Shown here piece by piece: positions 13,240 to 24,789 of a stretch of DNA of 64,000 nucleotides; the stretch's first letter is position 1, and each line of letters starts with the position of its first letter. The notes below the pieces were generated by a model that was not told where the DNA came from, made no database searches, and saw nothing but the letters and a program-made list of their open reading frames with translations. The translations under genes and the position numbers were made by a program. The DNA is from Cinnamomum chago (taxonomy: Eukaryota > Streptophyta > Magnoliopsida > Laurales > Lauraceae), in contig CP142459.1 of assembly GCA_038049695.1 (NCBI GenBank), forward strand, positions 69,060,001 to 69,124,000. Direction: 5' to 3'.

Positions 13240-13308
13240 CACGTGGCATGTACGAACGACTTAAATGCCGTGGATATTGCAATGCGTGGGAGTGAGCTGG
13301 CACGTGTC
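13240..13308. promoter_or_regulatory. Two G-box (CACGTG) motifs upstream of AGO1
   Basis: CACGTGGC at 13240-13247 and CACGTGTC at 13301-13308 are palindromic-core G-boxes of the bZIP/bHLH (ABRE-like) type. They lie about 50 and 110 bp upstream of the TATA-like box, a usual distance for functional sites. Motifs are seen; activity is inference. Confidence 0.5.
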
Positions 13309-13588
13309 AGTTTAAGTGCGCAGAGGAGGAGACAGAACAGACTAGCGTACGTACAGCATTCCGATTGGGCCTCTTTGGAAGGAAATGAAGTTTTTTTTGC
13401 CCTTTCTTTGCTGATTGATTATTAGTTATGTGGAAACATGATTATCATTCAGTTTAAGCTTAAATGAGGAAATTACTGAAAAAATCACTAGAGACAAATC
13501 ACCGCGTTTTTATCATCGCTAAGATGAAAATAAATATTCGCGAGAGGATCTTTATTATTTTTTTTTAGGAAAGATGGTATTCTATTCA

Positions 13589-13897
13589 TTAATCATTGGA
13601 GAAAGATACACTATAATTACAAATGTAAGCATCAGGGCTTGTATATAGTCCCTCCCTCGCTAGACTATGTGCTTTACTATTAATACTTCTACTAATTACC
13701 ATAAAGTGCGCTCTAATTAATACATCTTTTTTTTCTAGGATCTTATGTAACGAAGCAAAAATTTCCCAAGGAAAATGACAGTGAGATTTTGTTATTGAAT
13801 CAATAGCAATCTTGATGTCACTAAAGAAACATACGCTCTTCCACCCGTGCTTAATTGTCAAATTCAAAGCTTCTAAAGTATTGAGAAATTATGAGGG
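13589..13897 (-). pseudogene. RNase H-like (RVT_3) fragment
   Basis: The minus-strand frame reads through EALNLTIKHGWKSV, a segment FFSDIKIAIDSI, then PWEIFASL and INSKAHSLAREGL. This is the order of the C-terminal half of the plant RNase H domain (RVT_3) found in LINE-derived and related pseudogenes: the Asp of the SD..I strand and the N..AH.LA motif. No reverse transcriptase or N-terminal half is next to it, so this is an isolated remnant, probably of a non-LTR element. Confidence 0.6.
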
Positions 13898-14854
13898 CTT
13901 TTTTTTTCTTTTTGACACCAAACATCTAAAGTGATTATGAAAGTTATTTAAAATTTAACGCTTTTAATTTAAAATTTAGGATATATCTGATGGGGGTGGA
14001 GTCTGGATCATCAAGTGGGAGTGGAACTCCATTGTGAACCCTCCTTTTTAAACATCTTATAAGCTACAGATGATGTCTTCAATTCTTTTCTTTTTTTTTT
14101 CCTAAGTTGGGATGTCTTCCGATTTTATTTATTATGGTGGGACCAACCCAATAAATTTTGGGCCATGAGCAGGGATGGAACTAGAAAATATGTCAAGAGG
14201 CCACTGTGATAAAATAATCAAAGTGAATAACTTCTGAGATTTTCATTAACAATAAGGGGGATTTTGAAATTTCAAGGGGGGTTTCTGACCCACCCCTATT
14301 TGGCCCTCATTGCATGGGCATTCATTTTATGAGGTTTGAATTATTACCAATCTCAAGATGGAGTTCCACACTTTCACAGTTTCACTCATTTTGCTTACAA
14401 GAAACATAAGTAAGACGCTCAATAGTTAGATAATCAGTCCGCACTAATTAATAATTATGCTCTTTTATCTTATAATATTGTTGTACATCCAAGTGGGCCT
14501 CTTTGTAAGGTATTCTAATCATATATAATTATATATATATGAAGCGAGGTGAATGTAATTAGAAATCAAGCACATTCTATCCAATTGATTTTGGCTGCTA
14601 GAAATTGACATCGGCTCCTGTGGACCATAATCACCTTAATGGACCCTAATGACTCTAAGACCCTAATGACTTTAATGACCCCTCCCATAACTATTTGTAA
14701 CTCTTCAAGCCCACTAATCACCTTAATGGCCCCCAATGATTGTAATGACCCTCCCGTAACTATTTTGACCATTATAATATATTAAGCTAAAAGGTTTTTT
14801 TAGATTGGATTTGAACCTTCGGTTATATTTTTTATCAGAAGTTATATCAACTAT

Positions 14855-15147
14855 CTGCTTTATCTCTTTATCATAACCACTAGTAACTATTGTCTAGTTT
14901 TTTTTCTTTTTATTCTTTTTTTTTTCAAATACTTTGTTTCTATCCAAACTCTATTATTCTCTTTCTACTCTGATTCTCATATTTTCTTTCTATGCCACCA
15001 GCTCTTGGATTACATAAATACATACTTATAACTTTTTTTTTCTTTTGCTTTATTTCTAAAAAAAAAAACTATGAATTTTTTATGCATTGATATTTAAATT
15101 GCATTATTTTCCATATCTATGCTTGAGCACGGATAACTATGCTAGTC
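14855..15147 (+). repeat. Dispersed repeat, possible Helitron 3' end (copy 1)
   Basis: This stretch matches 32530-32815 in its order of words: ACTTTATCTCTTTATCA-like start, then GATTACATAAATA, TTGCTTT.TTTCTAAAA, ATTTAAATTGCA and GAGCACGG.TAACTA. Copy 1 ends in GCTAGT, the CTAG^T terminus expected of a Helitron. No clear terminal hairpin is seen, so the class is tentative. Confidence 0.4.
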
Positions 15148-16084
15148 TTATTTTGATCCCAGCAAACACCATTTCTACACATCATATATATATATATATA
15201 TTTATTTATTTATTTATACTCATCATTGAACCGAAACTTGTTTACAAGAAAAGAGAAAAATAGTGAGATGACTTGATGGGGCTTATTTTTTTTTTATCCA
15301 ATCATAATTTGTGAGAAGACTCTGATCCCCTTTGTCCATCTTTAACTTCTACTAATTCACACATATTTTAGTGGGCCACACAAGGTGGAGCAAAATCTTA
15401 TATCAACCTAGATTAATGGTAATGATTTGTATAAATTCTCACACACAAACTTGCAATTAAGATGGTTAGAATGGTCGTCCCACATGTGGCCACATGGGCC
15501 CAATGAATAATTTAAACCATCCAATTTCAATCTTGAAGAATTAAGTCTACAAGCTCATATTAAGTGATAAACTTTGTCCTTAATGCATCAATCTTGAAGG
15601 TGACTTTCCCTTTTTTTTAATCTGATCATGATGGTTTGGGTTGAAATCTTATCCAAATGTAGTTATTTAACTGTAGCCACCGATAAGGTTGGAGGACCAA
15701 TATCCGAGCCCTGGGACTGGATCATCTCAATGGATATTTGTGCCCCCACTAACATGTTCATGAGTGCAGGCACATTGGACACTTACGTCACATTATGCAC
15801 CAAGTTTGTTGGGTTTGAATACACTAATGAGGAGTAATAGTGGCACAGAAAGGGCTGGCAAGTAATCAGATTTAGTAGGCAGATGTGTGGGCCCAAAAAG
15901 GATTGCAGGGTCCAAGTCAAGATCGGGTATGATGTTGAGCCTATATCCTTGAGCCCCAAAAAAAAAAAAGTCCAAGCCCGCCAAATAAAATATATAAGAG
16001 GCTCGAGCCCGCCCAATAAAGACCCGGAATAAACTTATAAGCAAGAGAGTACATTGAACAAAAACACCAAATGCATGAAAAGGG

Positions 16085-16204
16085 AAAAATACAAGAACAT
16101 TATCTTCCCCAAAACTAATATGTGCAGCGCTAGAAATGCCCGAATGTATGTATATATAAAAGAAAAGTACATGAACATTATCTTCCCCAAAACTAATATG
16201 TTTC
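16085..16204. repeat. Short direct duplication, period about 81 bp
   Basis: The words GAACATTATCTTCCCC and AAAACTAATATGT occur together at 16093-16124 and again at 16173-16204, separated by unrelated sequence. Confidence 0.75.
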
Positions 16205-19200
16205 AGATCTATAATTGTGATTGGGATGTACAATAACTATAATTGAGAACACGAAGAATGGATAAAGGAATGATTGAGTTGAATTGAAATGAGATAAGAT
16301 GCGATCTCCTACTTGGGTCCTTATAATTACTGGGGTAACTAAAATGAACATAAAAAAAGGTTGATATCCAAAAATGAATATAAAATAATTAATATTTCCG
16401 TTCATGAGAATAGTATCGATGTAAAATGGAAAATTAATACAAAGTCATCACCCTTGTAATTCAAATTCAATAAAAGTTGAGTTCCAATGGACATCACTAC
16501 ATCGTATCATTCATCTCTCGCCTGATATCCTTCACCCTTCACATCCTTAATAATCTTAAGATGAAGCTCATTTAACTATTAATTCTTACATATTAAATTC
16601 TTAGGTGCTCAAAATAAATTCACTTACTATAAACCCCCTTTTCACATGAAAGGTCATTTGCTCCAACAAAATTAAGTATTCCAACCCAAAGGTTTGATTT
16701 AAAAAATGAACATAATTGGTCATCGCATGCATTTCTAGAAAACAGTGAATGACAAAACTTGAAATTTCACTAGTAAGAAACACATATCTGACTCTATTAT
16801 TGTTGCTCAGTTGGTAAAAGACATGTGTTATTGTATTAGTGCATAGCGTTATAAAATAAAACTATATATCGCAACATAGCTCATCGTATCTCTGTAAAGT
16901 CAATAGAGATTTTATTGACTATAATAATTATATCTTATCCCATAACTAGGCTTTGTTTAATCCGGACAACACTAGCAAATGCCTTCCATTGTAAGCAGTA
17001 TGATAAGGCTATCATGTTTGTTTCTCCCTCTTACATGTTTTTCTATGTCCAGGAAACGGAGAGTCCAATTCTCAGCGTAGCCACGAGTGCATGAGGAACA
17101 AAAGCATCCATGCATAGAAAACACCAATCTCCTCCACTGTCAAACCTCTGTATGCAACTTTTTTAGAAGTCCAAATCCCCACTCGCATCTGTTGCAGGCT
17201 TTCCTTGCACAGATATCTATAACTTCACCATACGATGGACAAGATAATAACTCATCTTAAATCTCATCCCCTCTACAGACATATTCACTGTGCTTCATTA
17301 GGATTGATAACAAAACTAAGCACAATGTTGTGTTAATCTAACGGTGAGATGAACTTCTAATGAGGTGAAATTAGTTGATATATCACTAAAGAGGCTAAGA
17401 TTCAAGATGAATGGTTCTGGTTATCAACATATGGATGCCATGGTGGACTTCCAGCTTTTGTTATTCGGAAAGCCCGCAACCAAAGAGGATCTAGATTCTT
17501 TTATTTATATTGATAAGAGGGTGCTTAGGGGCTCCAACATGATTAGTGTCAAAATAGTTTTTGTTACATTATTCAAAGGTTCTAGCCTAGGGAATCTGAT
17601 GAATTTTCTAGAGTTTCAACGTGGTACTATGTGGTCCTTCGTTACATTATTATTGTTCAAACATTAGGAAAGTATATCACACATATACCGAGGAGTTCCT
17701 TTTGAGGTCAAGGTGGGTAAGAGGTTGACTAAGATCCGTACCCTCAGGATAAGGACATGATGGTCACAGGGTAGTCTCTCTCTCTTCAGGGACTGCCACT
17801 GCTGACATGGTTATTGGTGTCCATCAAACTGTTGATGACCCTGCCCAATCAATCCATCATCCAGTGGCAACCAGTGGATTGGAAAATCAGTTCAATGTGG
17901 TTTTCCTTTCACCTCATGGTGGCCTCTCAAAAATTAGACGGGTACTGCGGATCCATATGATGGGAAGTGGCAGACAAGATATTTGTTTGAGTGGGGGTAA
18001 ACTATTATTTAACTTTTGCTAACTTTTTTTACATGAACGATGTCAAAAGAGAATTTATTGTATTTTTATAGGCGTAAAATATTTTTCTATGTGGAGATCT
18101 CTAGGCTAATTGAATGGTATTCTTATTACCTTTTTCAAACTCATGTGACCATCAATTCATCATCATTAAAATAACTTAAGATAATATTTTCTTTAATTCT
18201 AAGTGTTTGTATGCACTGAAACGGTGATTTGGGTGAGCACCCAATTATATAATTTGAATTTCTAAAAAGGTTATATTTGGATCTAAGGAATTTAATTGTC
18301 TGCACTTACCTTAGTTGTAAAATAATTTCCTATAGCTGGTCATGGGCTCTTGGCAAAAAGGAAAAATTGTCACTTACATGTAACTAAAATTGTCCAAAGA
18401 TATGAACTCTAAGACCCGATTTATATATGAATTGAATATTAAAATGTGTCTAATGGTGATTTGGTCATCTTCGGACTTATAGATATGCTCATATTTGGTG
18501 ATTATGGCTTAGGGTTTGGATTAGGATTTGAAAATAGGATTTGGAGATTAAGGGTTTAAATTTAAGTATAGGGCGATTACGATTATACTACATCCGAGGA
18601 GGATGGAGGGATATTGCTTTATTTAGGATTATTTAGTGTGAGAGAGACAAACCACGAGAGCACCGGCGACGAGAAGCTTGATCGCTGTAAAAAGAATCTT
18701 ACGCTTTCAGTAGATGTCGAAAAAGAACAGCGTGAAGAGGATCTGGTGCACTCGGTGGGAAGAAAATGTCGAAAGAGAAGAGAAGTGATTTCACCAAGGT
18801 TTTGTGACGTGTGGCTATCACAAGATTTAAACGTAGGGTGACTGTTTATTACATATACAAGGGACAAGTCCATGCCCATCCGAATCTCTAACAAATTCAA
18901 AATCGACATGGGCCCACCGCCCCAAGTTACCTACATGTAGGTCTGCCCTAGGTACAAGTGTGCCAAAGATGTTTTATAGAAAGGGTAGAACCAAGCCAAC
19001 TTTGATCTAATGGGGCAAAGTATGTGGGGATATACTGTCTTGATTCCAATTGTTGTACATAAAACTGAGGGCTAGAAATTCTAAAATCTAATCAAATAGA
19101 AACTGTGAATTCTCAACAGGGATAACAGCTGCATTTCTATGAGCAATTCCCAACAAGAGGGATTTATATCAACAAAACTAATGACCAATTTATTTAGAGG

Positions 19201-19309
19201 TATTTTTTTATAAGAGATTCTCATATTTGAAATTTCTGACATTGTTATGATGGTCGTCCCCTTAACATTTCAAAAGGCTATAAAAGTTACAAATTGCCTT
19301 TTAAATTCT

Positions 19310-19690
19310 CAGAGTGCATTAAGTTCTTGTTTGGAGAATTCTAAATTCTCCAAAAACCATTCCCCATGTAAAATTTCAAATCCTCATCTCCCATGGTACA
19401 TTTGAAATTCTCGAGTTTTTAAGAACTCCAGAGACTATTTGTAACTTCTCTAGTTGGTTGGAAGGGTTGAAACACAATTTCATAATAAAAGAAACGTAAC
19501 ATTTGAAATGACAAAAGAAAAAAACAATCATATCAATGTCAGAAATAGCTAACATAAGAAATCCTGTCAGACATTCTCCTAAATAAATAAACCTTAAACA
19601 TTTCAAAATGTTCGATGAGCCATGAAGATCTTTGAATTTTATGTAGGGATAGCATTTAGAGAATTCCAAAATTCTCTATTTCTTGCAAAA
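19310..19690. repeat. Possible foldback repeat
   Basis: GGAGAATTC.AAATTCTCC near 19336-19355 and AGAGAATTCCAAAATTCTCT near 19658-19677 are each nearly palindromic and border a 300-bp AT-rich stretch. This could be a small MITE, but no target-site duplication is clear. Confidence 0.3.
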
Positions 19691-20917
19691 AGAATAAATT
19701 AGGGTATGTTCGGAAGAGTAGTGAAGAAGGATAAAATGGAGCTATACAAAACTATCTACGGTTCAAACTTGTTATCCTTGTTGCATCGTGGGTAGGTACA
19801 AACATTGAATTGGATACTAATCATAAACCAAAATTCAAGGCACCAAAACACAGCACACAACACATACTTGGGCCACCCAATTGATGCACCACTATCCAAG
19901 AAGAGCCTAAGAAGAAAATGGCATACTTACCATCTTGCATGTGGCCTATTTTTGAGCAATCACCAAGTTTGGTAAATGGTTTATTGGGCTGAATTGTCAA
20001 GATCACTGATAATAAGTGCAATTTATGAGACTTGGGCCCACTCTTTGTATGCACCAATTGGATGGTTGAGGATGTGGTGGCATTTCATCATTCATACAAT
20101 GTTTCAGAACCAATTGTCCAAGTCTGGCTAGCAACAAAGAACAGAAGATGGTAAATGAGCTAAGTAGTTCAACTGAATGAATGCTGCATGCCCGAAAAGT
20201 ATACTGTCAGCATACCCCTTCACAAAATCAAGAAATTCTTGAATTGAAGATCCTACCTACCTTGATCTGATGATCCTAATTCTTGATGCAGGGCTTTTGA
20301 TTCTTTCCATTGTTTAGGGGGGTCTTGTAAAACAAGTGTTTGTAATCCGTTTATGCATGGGCCTCACAAAGTCATATATGCAGATGAGTCCGACTGAGAA
20401 GAAATTCTCCATAAAATTATATGGATTGCTGGAATCTCTTCACTAATCATATCTATTCAATAAACATTTTGTCTCTTGTTGACTGCACTGTCAGTTTGGC
20501 GGCAACACCGAGAACAGCTAGAATCTATTACTTCATGTTGTCCCTTGGATAATGCCCTCCAGATAATTTTAAAGGGTTTAGTCCTCATTGGGCATGAGTG
20601 GTCCGAACTTAGAGATGTCAAACATGCCGGCCATGGGAGGCCAATTGCAAGACCAGCACAGCATGGCATTGGCACCGTCTCGTTTGGTCTTAAATTAAAT
20701 AAATATATGCTTTTAAGTAGTTCAATTGATCTTATACTAAAATATAGATACTGAAAAGAAAAGTATGGTGAAGTGGTTCGATCAAACTTGATCAATTTTA
20801 TTAAGAAGAGAACCATTTGAATATTTTCTATTTGAAAGTTTTTCAATAGGATTACATTTAAAACTTTTACAATTCTTTTGGAGAATAAAAAAAAAAAAGA
20901 AGAAGAGATTTTTATAT

Positions 20918-21292
20918 TTACAAATTACAATCAAGAGAAGGAAAAAAAAAAAAGATTTGCAGTTCGCTAATGTATTTGGCTGGATTATAATATTCTGTTT
21001 CTGTCAACTCCTGCTTCTTTCTCTTGCAAGTTAAATACCAGTCTCGTAGGTAAACATAACACTCCACTATTTTTTCAGTTAAATTCATCATTTTGTCATC
21101 CAACACACGTCCATCTACACTAAAAACATGTTCTGATATTATAGAAGATATTAGAATAGTTAGTAGATCGCAAGTCATGGCGGCTAACGGTGGAAATTTA
21201 TATTCGTGTGTTTTCCACAAGGCTAAAATGTCCAAACTAGATGCATCCTGTATCTCTAATACACCGAAGTCAAGATACGAAGATAATTCCAT
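20918..21292 (-). pseudogene. hAT transposase C-terminal dimerisation domain
   Basis: The 124-aa frame starts MELSSYLDFGV and continues DILALWKTHEYKFPPLA, then the signature ISSIISEHVFSVDGRVLDD, LTEKIVECYVYLRDWY. This is the hATC (Dimer_Tnp_hAT) domain of Ac-like/RICESLEEPER-type transposases. The usual SESAFS is here SEHVFS. The rest of the transposase body is missing. The frame ends about 310 bp inside the left end of the element. Confidence 0.85.
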
Positions 21293-21469
21293 CGCAACTT
21301 CTCTAAAAACTTATTTTTAGCAAAAACAAATGATTATTCAGCTAAGACGTACAATCATTTTAACAAGTGATTGTCTAGCAGTAACAATACTAAAAGAAAA
21401 AAAAGCCCCAAACTACTAGCACTAATAGTGGAAATTTGGATATTTATCCTTGACCCCCCCTTTCCCTTG

Positions 21470-21640
21470 ATTCCCCGCAATATGTCTAGGTTTACATTTT
21501 TTCCTATACCATATCAAATGGCTGGTACCCCCGGCTGTTTCTATAACATAAATCTTACCACAATATTTATATTTAGCCTTAGAGACCTCCCTTCCATCTT
21601 CAATAACTTTAATAGTTTCTTTTGCTTGCTAAAGAGTAGA
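21470..21640 (-). pseudogene. hAT transposase BED zinc finger remnant
   Basis: The minus strand reads GREVSKAKYKYCGKIYV, then GGTSHLIWYRKKC. This is the BED-finger spacing: an aromatic residue, C in YCGK, H in TSHL and the final C. The expected first Cys is Tyr (KYKYC) and the second His is also Tyr, so the finger could not bind zinc. No long frame continues from it. Confidence 0.75.
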
Positions 21641-22392
21641 AGTTCTAGCTCTCTTAGATGTTCTACGGGAACTAATCGGTTGTATTGGGACTTAATCTAC
21701 TACTTCTTCATTTTTCATTTGGACAAAATCATCTTCTTCCCTTAAATTAATGGAAGAAGACTGTGTGGTAATTCTTCTAAAATATCATCCGACAATACTC
21801 CAAAAATGAAATCTAAAAGAAACAGTTATATAATAATACAAATAGAGATTTTTGTGATAATTAATATAAAAAATGGGAGAAGATGAGAGTTGATATACTA
21901 TATTATATACTATATATAAACATGAAATCTCAAATTTAAATGATATAAATATCTAAAAAATTTTGAAGGCGCTTTTAGTCTTGTCTCTTGATGACTTGAT
22001 CTTTGGTCCTCCAAAAACTTCATAAAGAAAGAGAGAGTTGAATGCTTTGAGAGAGTTAGAGAGTGTTGAGACAGTGAGAGATTTGATTGATCTTGGTGAG
22101 AAATGAGAACGGGAGGATTAGGACTATTCATAAACTTTGAAAATTTCATAAAGACCAAAACTACCCCTAACATAAACGTTTAACGGCTGTTGGGAGAGGA
22201 TAAAATAGGCCTTTTGGCACATATAGCTGTTGGGGCCCAGGCGACCCGAGTGCTGTGCCGCCCATTCCGTGCCAGTTGTGCCTGGCACCTCGCCGAGCAC
22301 GGCCCATGCCGTTGACCAGGCTGGGTCGAGCCACGACACATTAACTGCGCCGTGCAGTGCTGGCCTCCACATTTTACATCTCTAGTCCAAAC

Positions 22393-23163
22393 AAGTGGAG
22401 GCCAGCCCCACCTCAGATCACTCTATGCCCTTTATCAACCATCACCGTCAATTTCATTCAGCCCCGGATTTTTTCCATGCAGATTGTTTTAATGATCCTC
22501 TTTAATTCTGGGTACAATTTTTTTTTTTTAAATCCCGTTCTCTATCTATATAAATAGGGTAGGGCTAGGACATCCATTTCAAGTTTTCAACACAAAAGAT
22601 TTTGTATAGAAAGGAGAAAGGAGGCCTATCCACCTCTTTGCACCTTAAATTGTGATGCTGTCAGGTGTCCCAAGGATGGACCAGCAGGCCAAACTTTCCC
22701 TGAAAAAGTTTCTAATGCTCTGGTACAAAGAAAGTGAGCCTTCATATGCTCCAACACTTTTTAGTTTTTTTTTTTTCCATTGTTATAGGCTGAAAAAACT
22801 AATACCTCACAATTTATGTAGGATTGCACCTAAATTACCCAGTGGATGAAATAATAGCCCAGGTCATCTCAGTGGAAGACCCCTTCTTGATTTACAGGCT
22901 AATGTTTGGAAGGGTACAGTAATCAGTAAAGACAAGGAGTAGACAAAGGAGACATGAAAGCTAAAAGTACTGTGTATTGCCTCCATCATTTGTTGCATCG
23001 GTTGCCCCATTCCCTGTCCTTTTATCTTTGGATTCTGGAGTGTGCACATCGCTTTCTCTTTGACACATCTTCTTCAATCGCCCCCACATCCATTCCTAGA
23101 AGAGAGGGAGAGAGAGAGATAGAGGGTAGGCAGGGTGGGGTTAGATCTGCACGATGTTTACTC
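22393..23163. other. Intergenic, no gene seen
   Basis: AT-rich DNA with T and GA runs (for example 23103-23124). Short frames show no family resemblance. A TATA-like TATATAAATAGGG at about 22547 suggests an old promoter or LTR fragment, but nothing supports a transcribed gene. Confidence 0.4.
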
Positions 23164-23166
23164 TAA

Positions 23167-23471
23167 GGACCTGTTTGGATGTATGGTGAATTGAAGTATG
23201 ATGAGGTGAAGCATCAAATCAAGAAAGAATAAAATATAAGGTGTTATGATGATGATTTGTTTTTAGTTGTCTGGTATAGAATCTTTTTGACTTTTTGTAT
23301 AAAAAAGTGAAATTTTCTTGTCTTTTAGTGGAGAAAGGAGATTGATTTTTTAACTTTTTTTGAAAAATTTAGAGGGAATTTTGAAATTATGTACTTTTGA
23401 TATGACCCCTTGTCAATTCTTGTCTGGATTCACTTCACTTCACTTTAACTAATTAAGTGCCAAACACGCCC
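23167..23471. mobile_element. Tourist-like MITE (PIF/Harbinger type)
   Basis: Ends GGACCTGTTTGG (left) and CCAAACACGCCC (right) form a terminal inverted repeat. Both sides carry the trinucleotide TAA (23164-23166 and 23472-23474), the usual target duplication of this class. The interior is AT-rich with GAATAAAATATAAG and CTTTTTGACTTTTT words shared with copies at about 38401-38702 and 55429-55733. Confidence 0.75.
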
Positions 23472-23752
23472 TAACTGTAGCATGCCCATGTGTGCCTGTC
23501 GAACCCCACTAAAGTTTCCCTTCAGTTGTCCCATAGACTGATCAATGGTGATCATGGTTTTCATGGATTCCCAGTTACAAAACATCAACCGGTAGGAAAT
23601 CCAAATCCAATTCCAAATTTGTGGAATACACCATCTGTAGAATTTTAAGTTAAATTGAGGATCGAATTTTAAAAATGTTTTTGTTCTCGTCTTTATTTTA
23701 GTCTGATCCCATCAATATAGAGTTCTCAACAAGTATATATGCATAACCTTAT

Positions 23753-23758
<6 letters not shown>

Positions 23759-23791
<33 letters not shown>
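23759..23791. repeat. (TC)n microsatellite
   Basis: About 16 TC units are visible directly. Confidence 0.9.
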
Positions 23792-23792
<1 letters not shown>

Positions 23793-23874
23793 AAGGACAT
23801 TCAATACCTCTTTTTTTTCCTCTCTAATAAGAACCGACACATCCTTCACAAGTCCCACACCATTAAGGCTAGTT

Positions 23875-24414
23875 TAGGAATGTACATGGATCTGATTGGT
23901 GCGGATTAGGCTAAATCCGTCACCAATCTATTACCTACGGATTGATGGATTTAAAATCCGTCACCAATGCGTGGCTATTAAAAATCAATCCGATCCGATC
24001 CAATCCATGGAGGACTGGATCGGATTGGATGAATCCGTTCAAACCGTTGAATCTAATGTTAAAGAAAATTTGAAGAGCATGCTCTCAAGGCTAGGGTGAA
24101 ATTTGGTATAGGGTTTCATTTATTATACTTATATATAAAAGTGAATTATATTTTGACCCCTGAAGTTTTTTCTTGTTTTATATTTAAACCTCTTAACTTA
24201 TATTTAGGCCTCTTAGTTTTTTATTTATTTACATTTAATGTCAACAGATCGGATCGGATTGAATCCGTGGATTGAAGGTGAAATCCGTCACCAATCAATT
24301 GCTAACGAATTGCAAGATTCTCAATCCGTCACCAATCCATTTACCTTCAGTTTGGATAAAAATCCGCGGATCAAATCGGTTTTACGGATCCGACGGGCTT
24401 TTTGTACACCCTTA
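23875..24414. mobile_element. hAT-like MITE, about 540 bp
   Basis: Left end TAGGAATGTACATGGATC and, on the opposite strand, right end TAAGGGTGTACAAAAAG form the short inverted repeat typical of plant hAT MITEs. Subterminal GGATCGGATTGGAT and AATCCGTCACCAAT words recur in both orientations. No convincing 8-bp duplication is seen, so the exact borders are approximate. Confidence 0.55.
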
Positions 24415-24571
24415 AGCGCTACAACCAGGGATTGATCATGAGTTGTTTATATGGAGGGGAGGTGCCTCACCATTGTGCCATCAATTGATTGGCTGTTTCA
24501 CAAATTTAAACACGAAGTACTTGATAAGAGAGAGAGAGTCAATCGGGAAAAAATGAAAATGAAATATTAAG

Positions 24572-24778
24572 TTACAGACATTGAAGTTGAATGGAAGATT
24601 AATTCACGTGAATGCCAACTTTGAGGCAATTAGGTAGTTGAAATGGTACAGGAATTTTTGGATTAAGCAATCTAGACATTGAGGTTAAATAGATCATGTG
24701 GAAGCTTAATTCACGTGAATACCAACTTGGAGGCAATTAGGTAGTTGGAATGGTACAGGATTTTTGGATTGAGCAATT
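24572..24778. repeat. Tandem duplication, period about 104 bp
   Basis: Two copies share GACATTGA.GTT, TTAATTCACGTGAAT.CCAACTT, GAGGCAATTAGGTAGTTG and AATGGTACAGGA. They start near 24572 and 24677. Confidence 0.8.
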
Positions 24779-24789
24779 GCAGGAGAACT

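Larger units (their letters stand above)
13900..20600. other. Gene-poor intergenic stretch
   Basis: No complete gene is recognised. It contains T-rich and TA microsatellite tracts (for example about 15185-15202), a degenerate small tandem array near 14620-14765 built on CCTAATGAC/CCTTAATG words, a Helitron-like repeat (14855-15147), a duplicated 38-bp word at 16085-16204, and scattered short open frames without family resemblance. Frames at 17365-17667 and 17807-18022 are open but match nothing I know. Confidence 0.5.
20609..22384 (-). mobile_element. Internally deleted hAT DNA transposon
   Basis: The ends are an imperfect inverted repeat: TAGAGATGTCAAAC at the left (from 20610) and, on the opposite strand, TAGAGATGTAAAATG at the right (ending 22384). 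An 8-bp duplication, GTCCGAAC (20601-20608) and GTCCAAAC (22385-22392), flanks them, as expected for hAT. Subterminal regions are rich in GGCC words. Inside, on the minus strand, are a BED zinc-finger remnant near the right end and a hAT C-terminal dimerisation domain near the left. The roughly 1.3 kb of catalytic core that normally separates them is missing. A non-autonomous derivative of an hAT element, moderately old given the mismatches in the TSD. Confidence 0.85.

Noticed and set aside
16801-16870. tRNA-like stretch (GCTCAGTTGGTAAAAGAC)
   Set aside because: A box-like only; no B box at the right distance and no cloverleaf visible.
17365-18022. Two adjacent open frames of 100 and 71 codons
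   Set aside because: No recognisable domain, low coding appearance and no connecting splice signals that I could defend.
21371-21745. 124-aa plus-strand frame
   Set aside because: It is antisense to the hAT BED-finger remnant and has no resemblance of its own.
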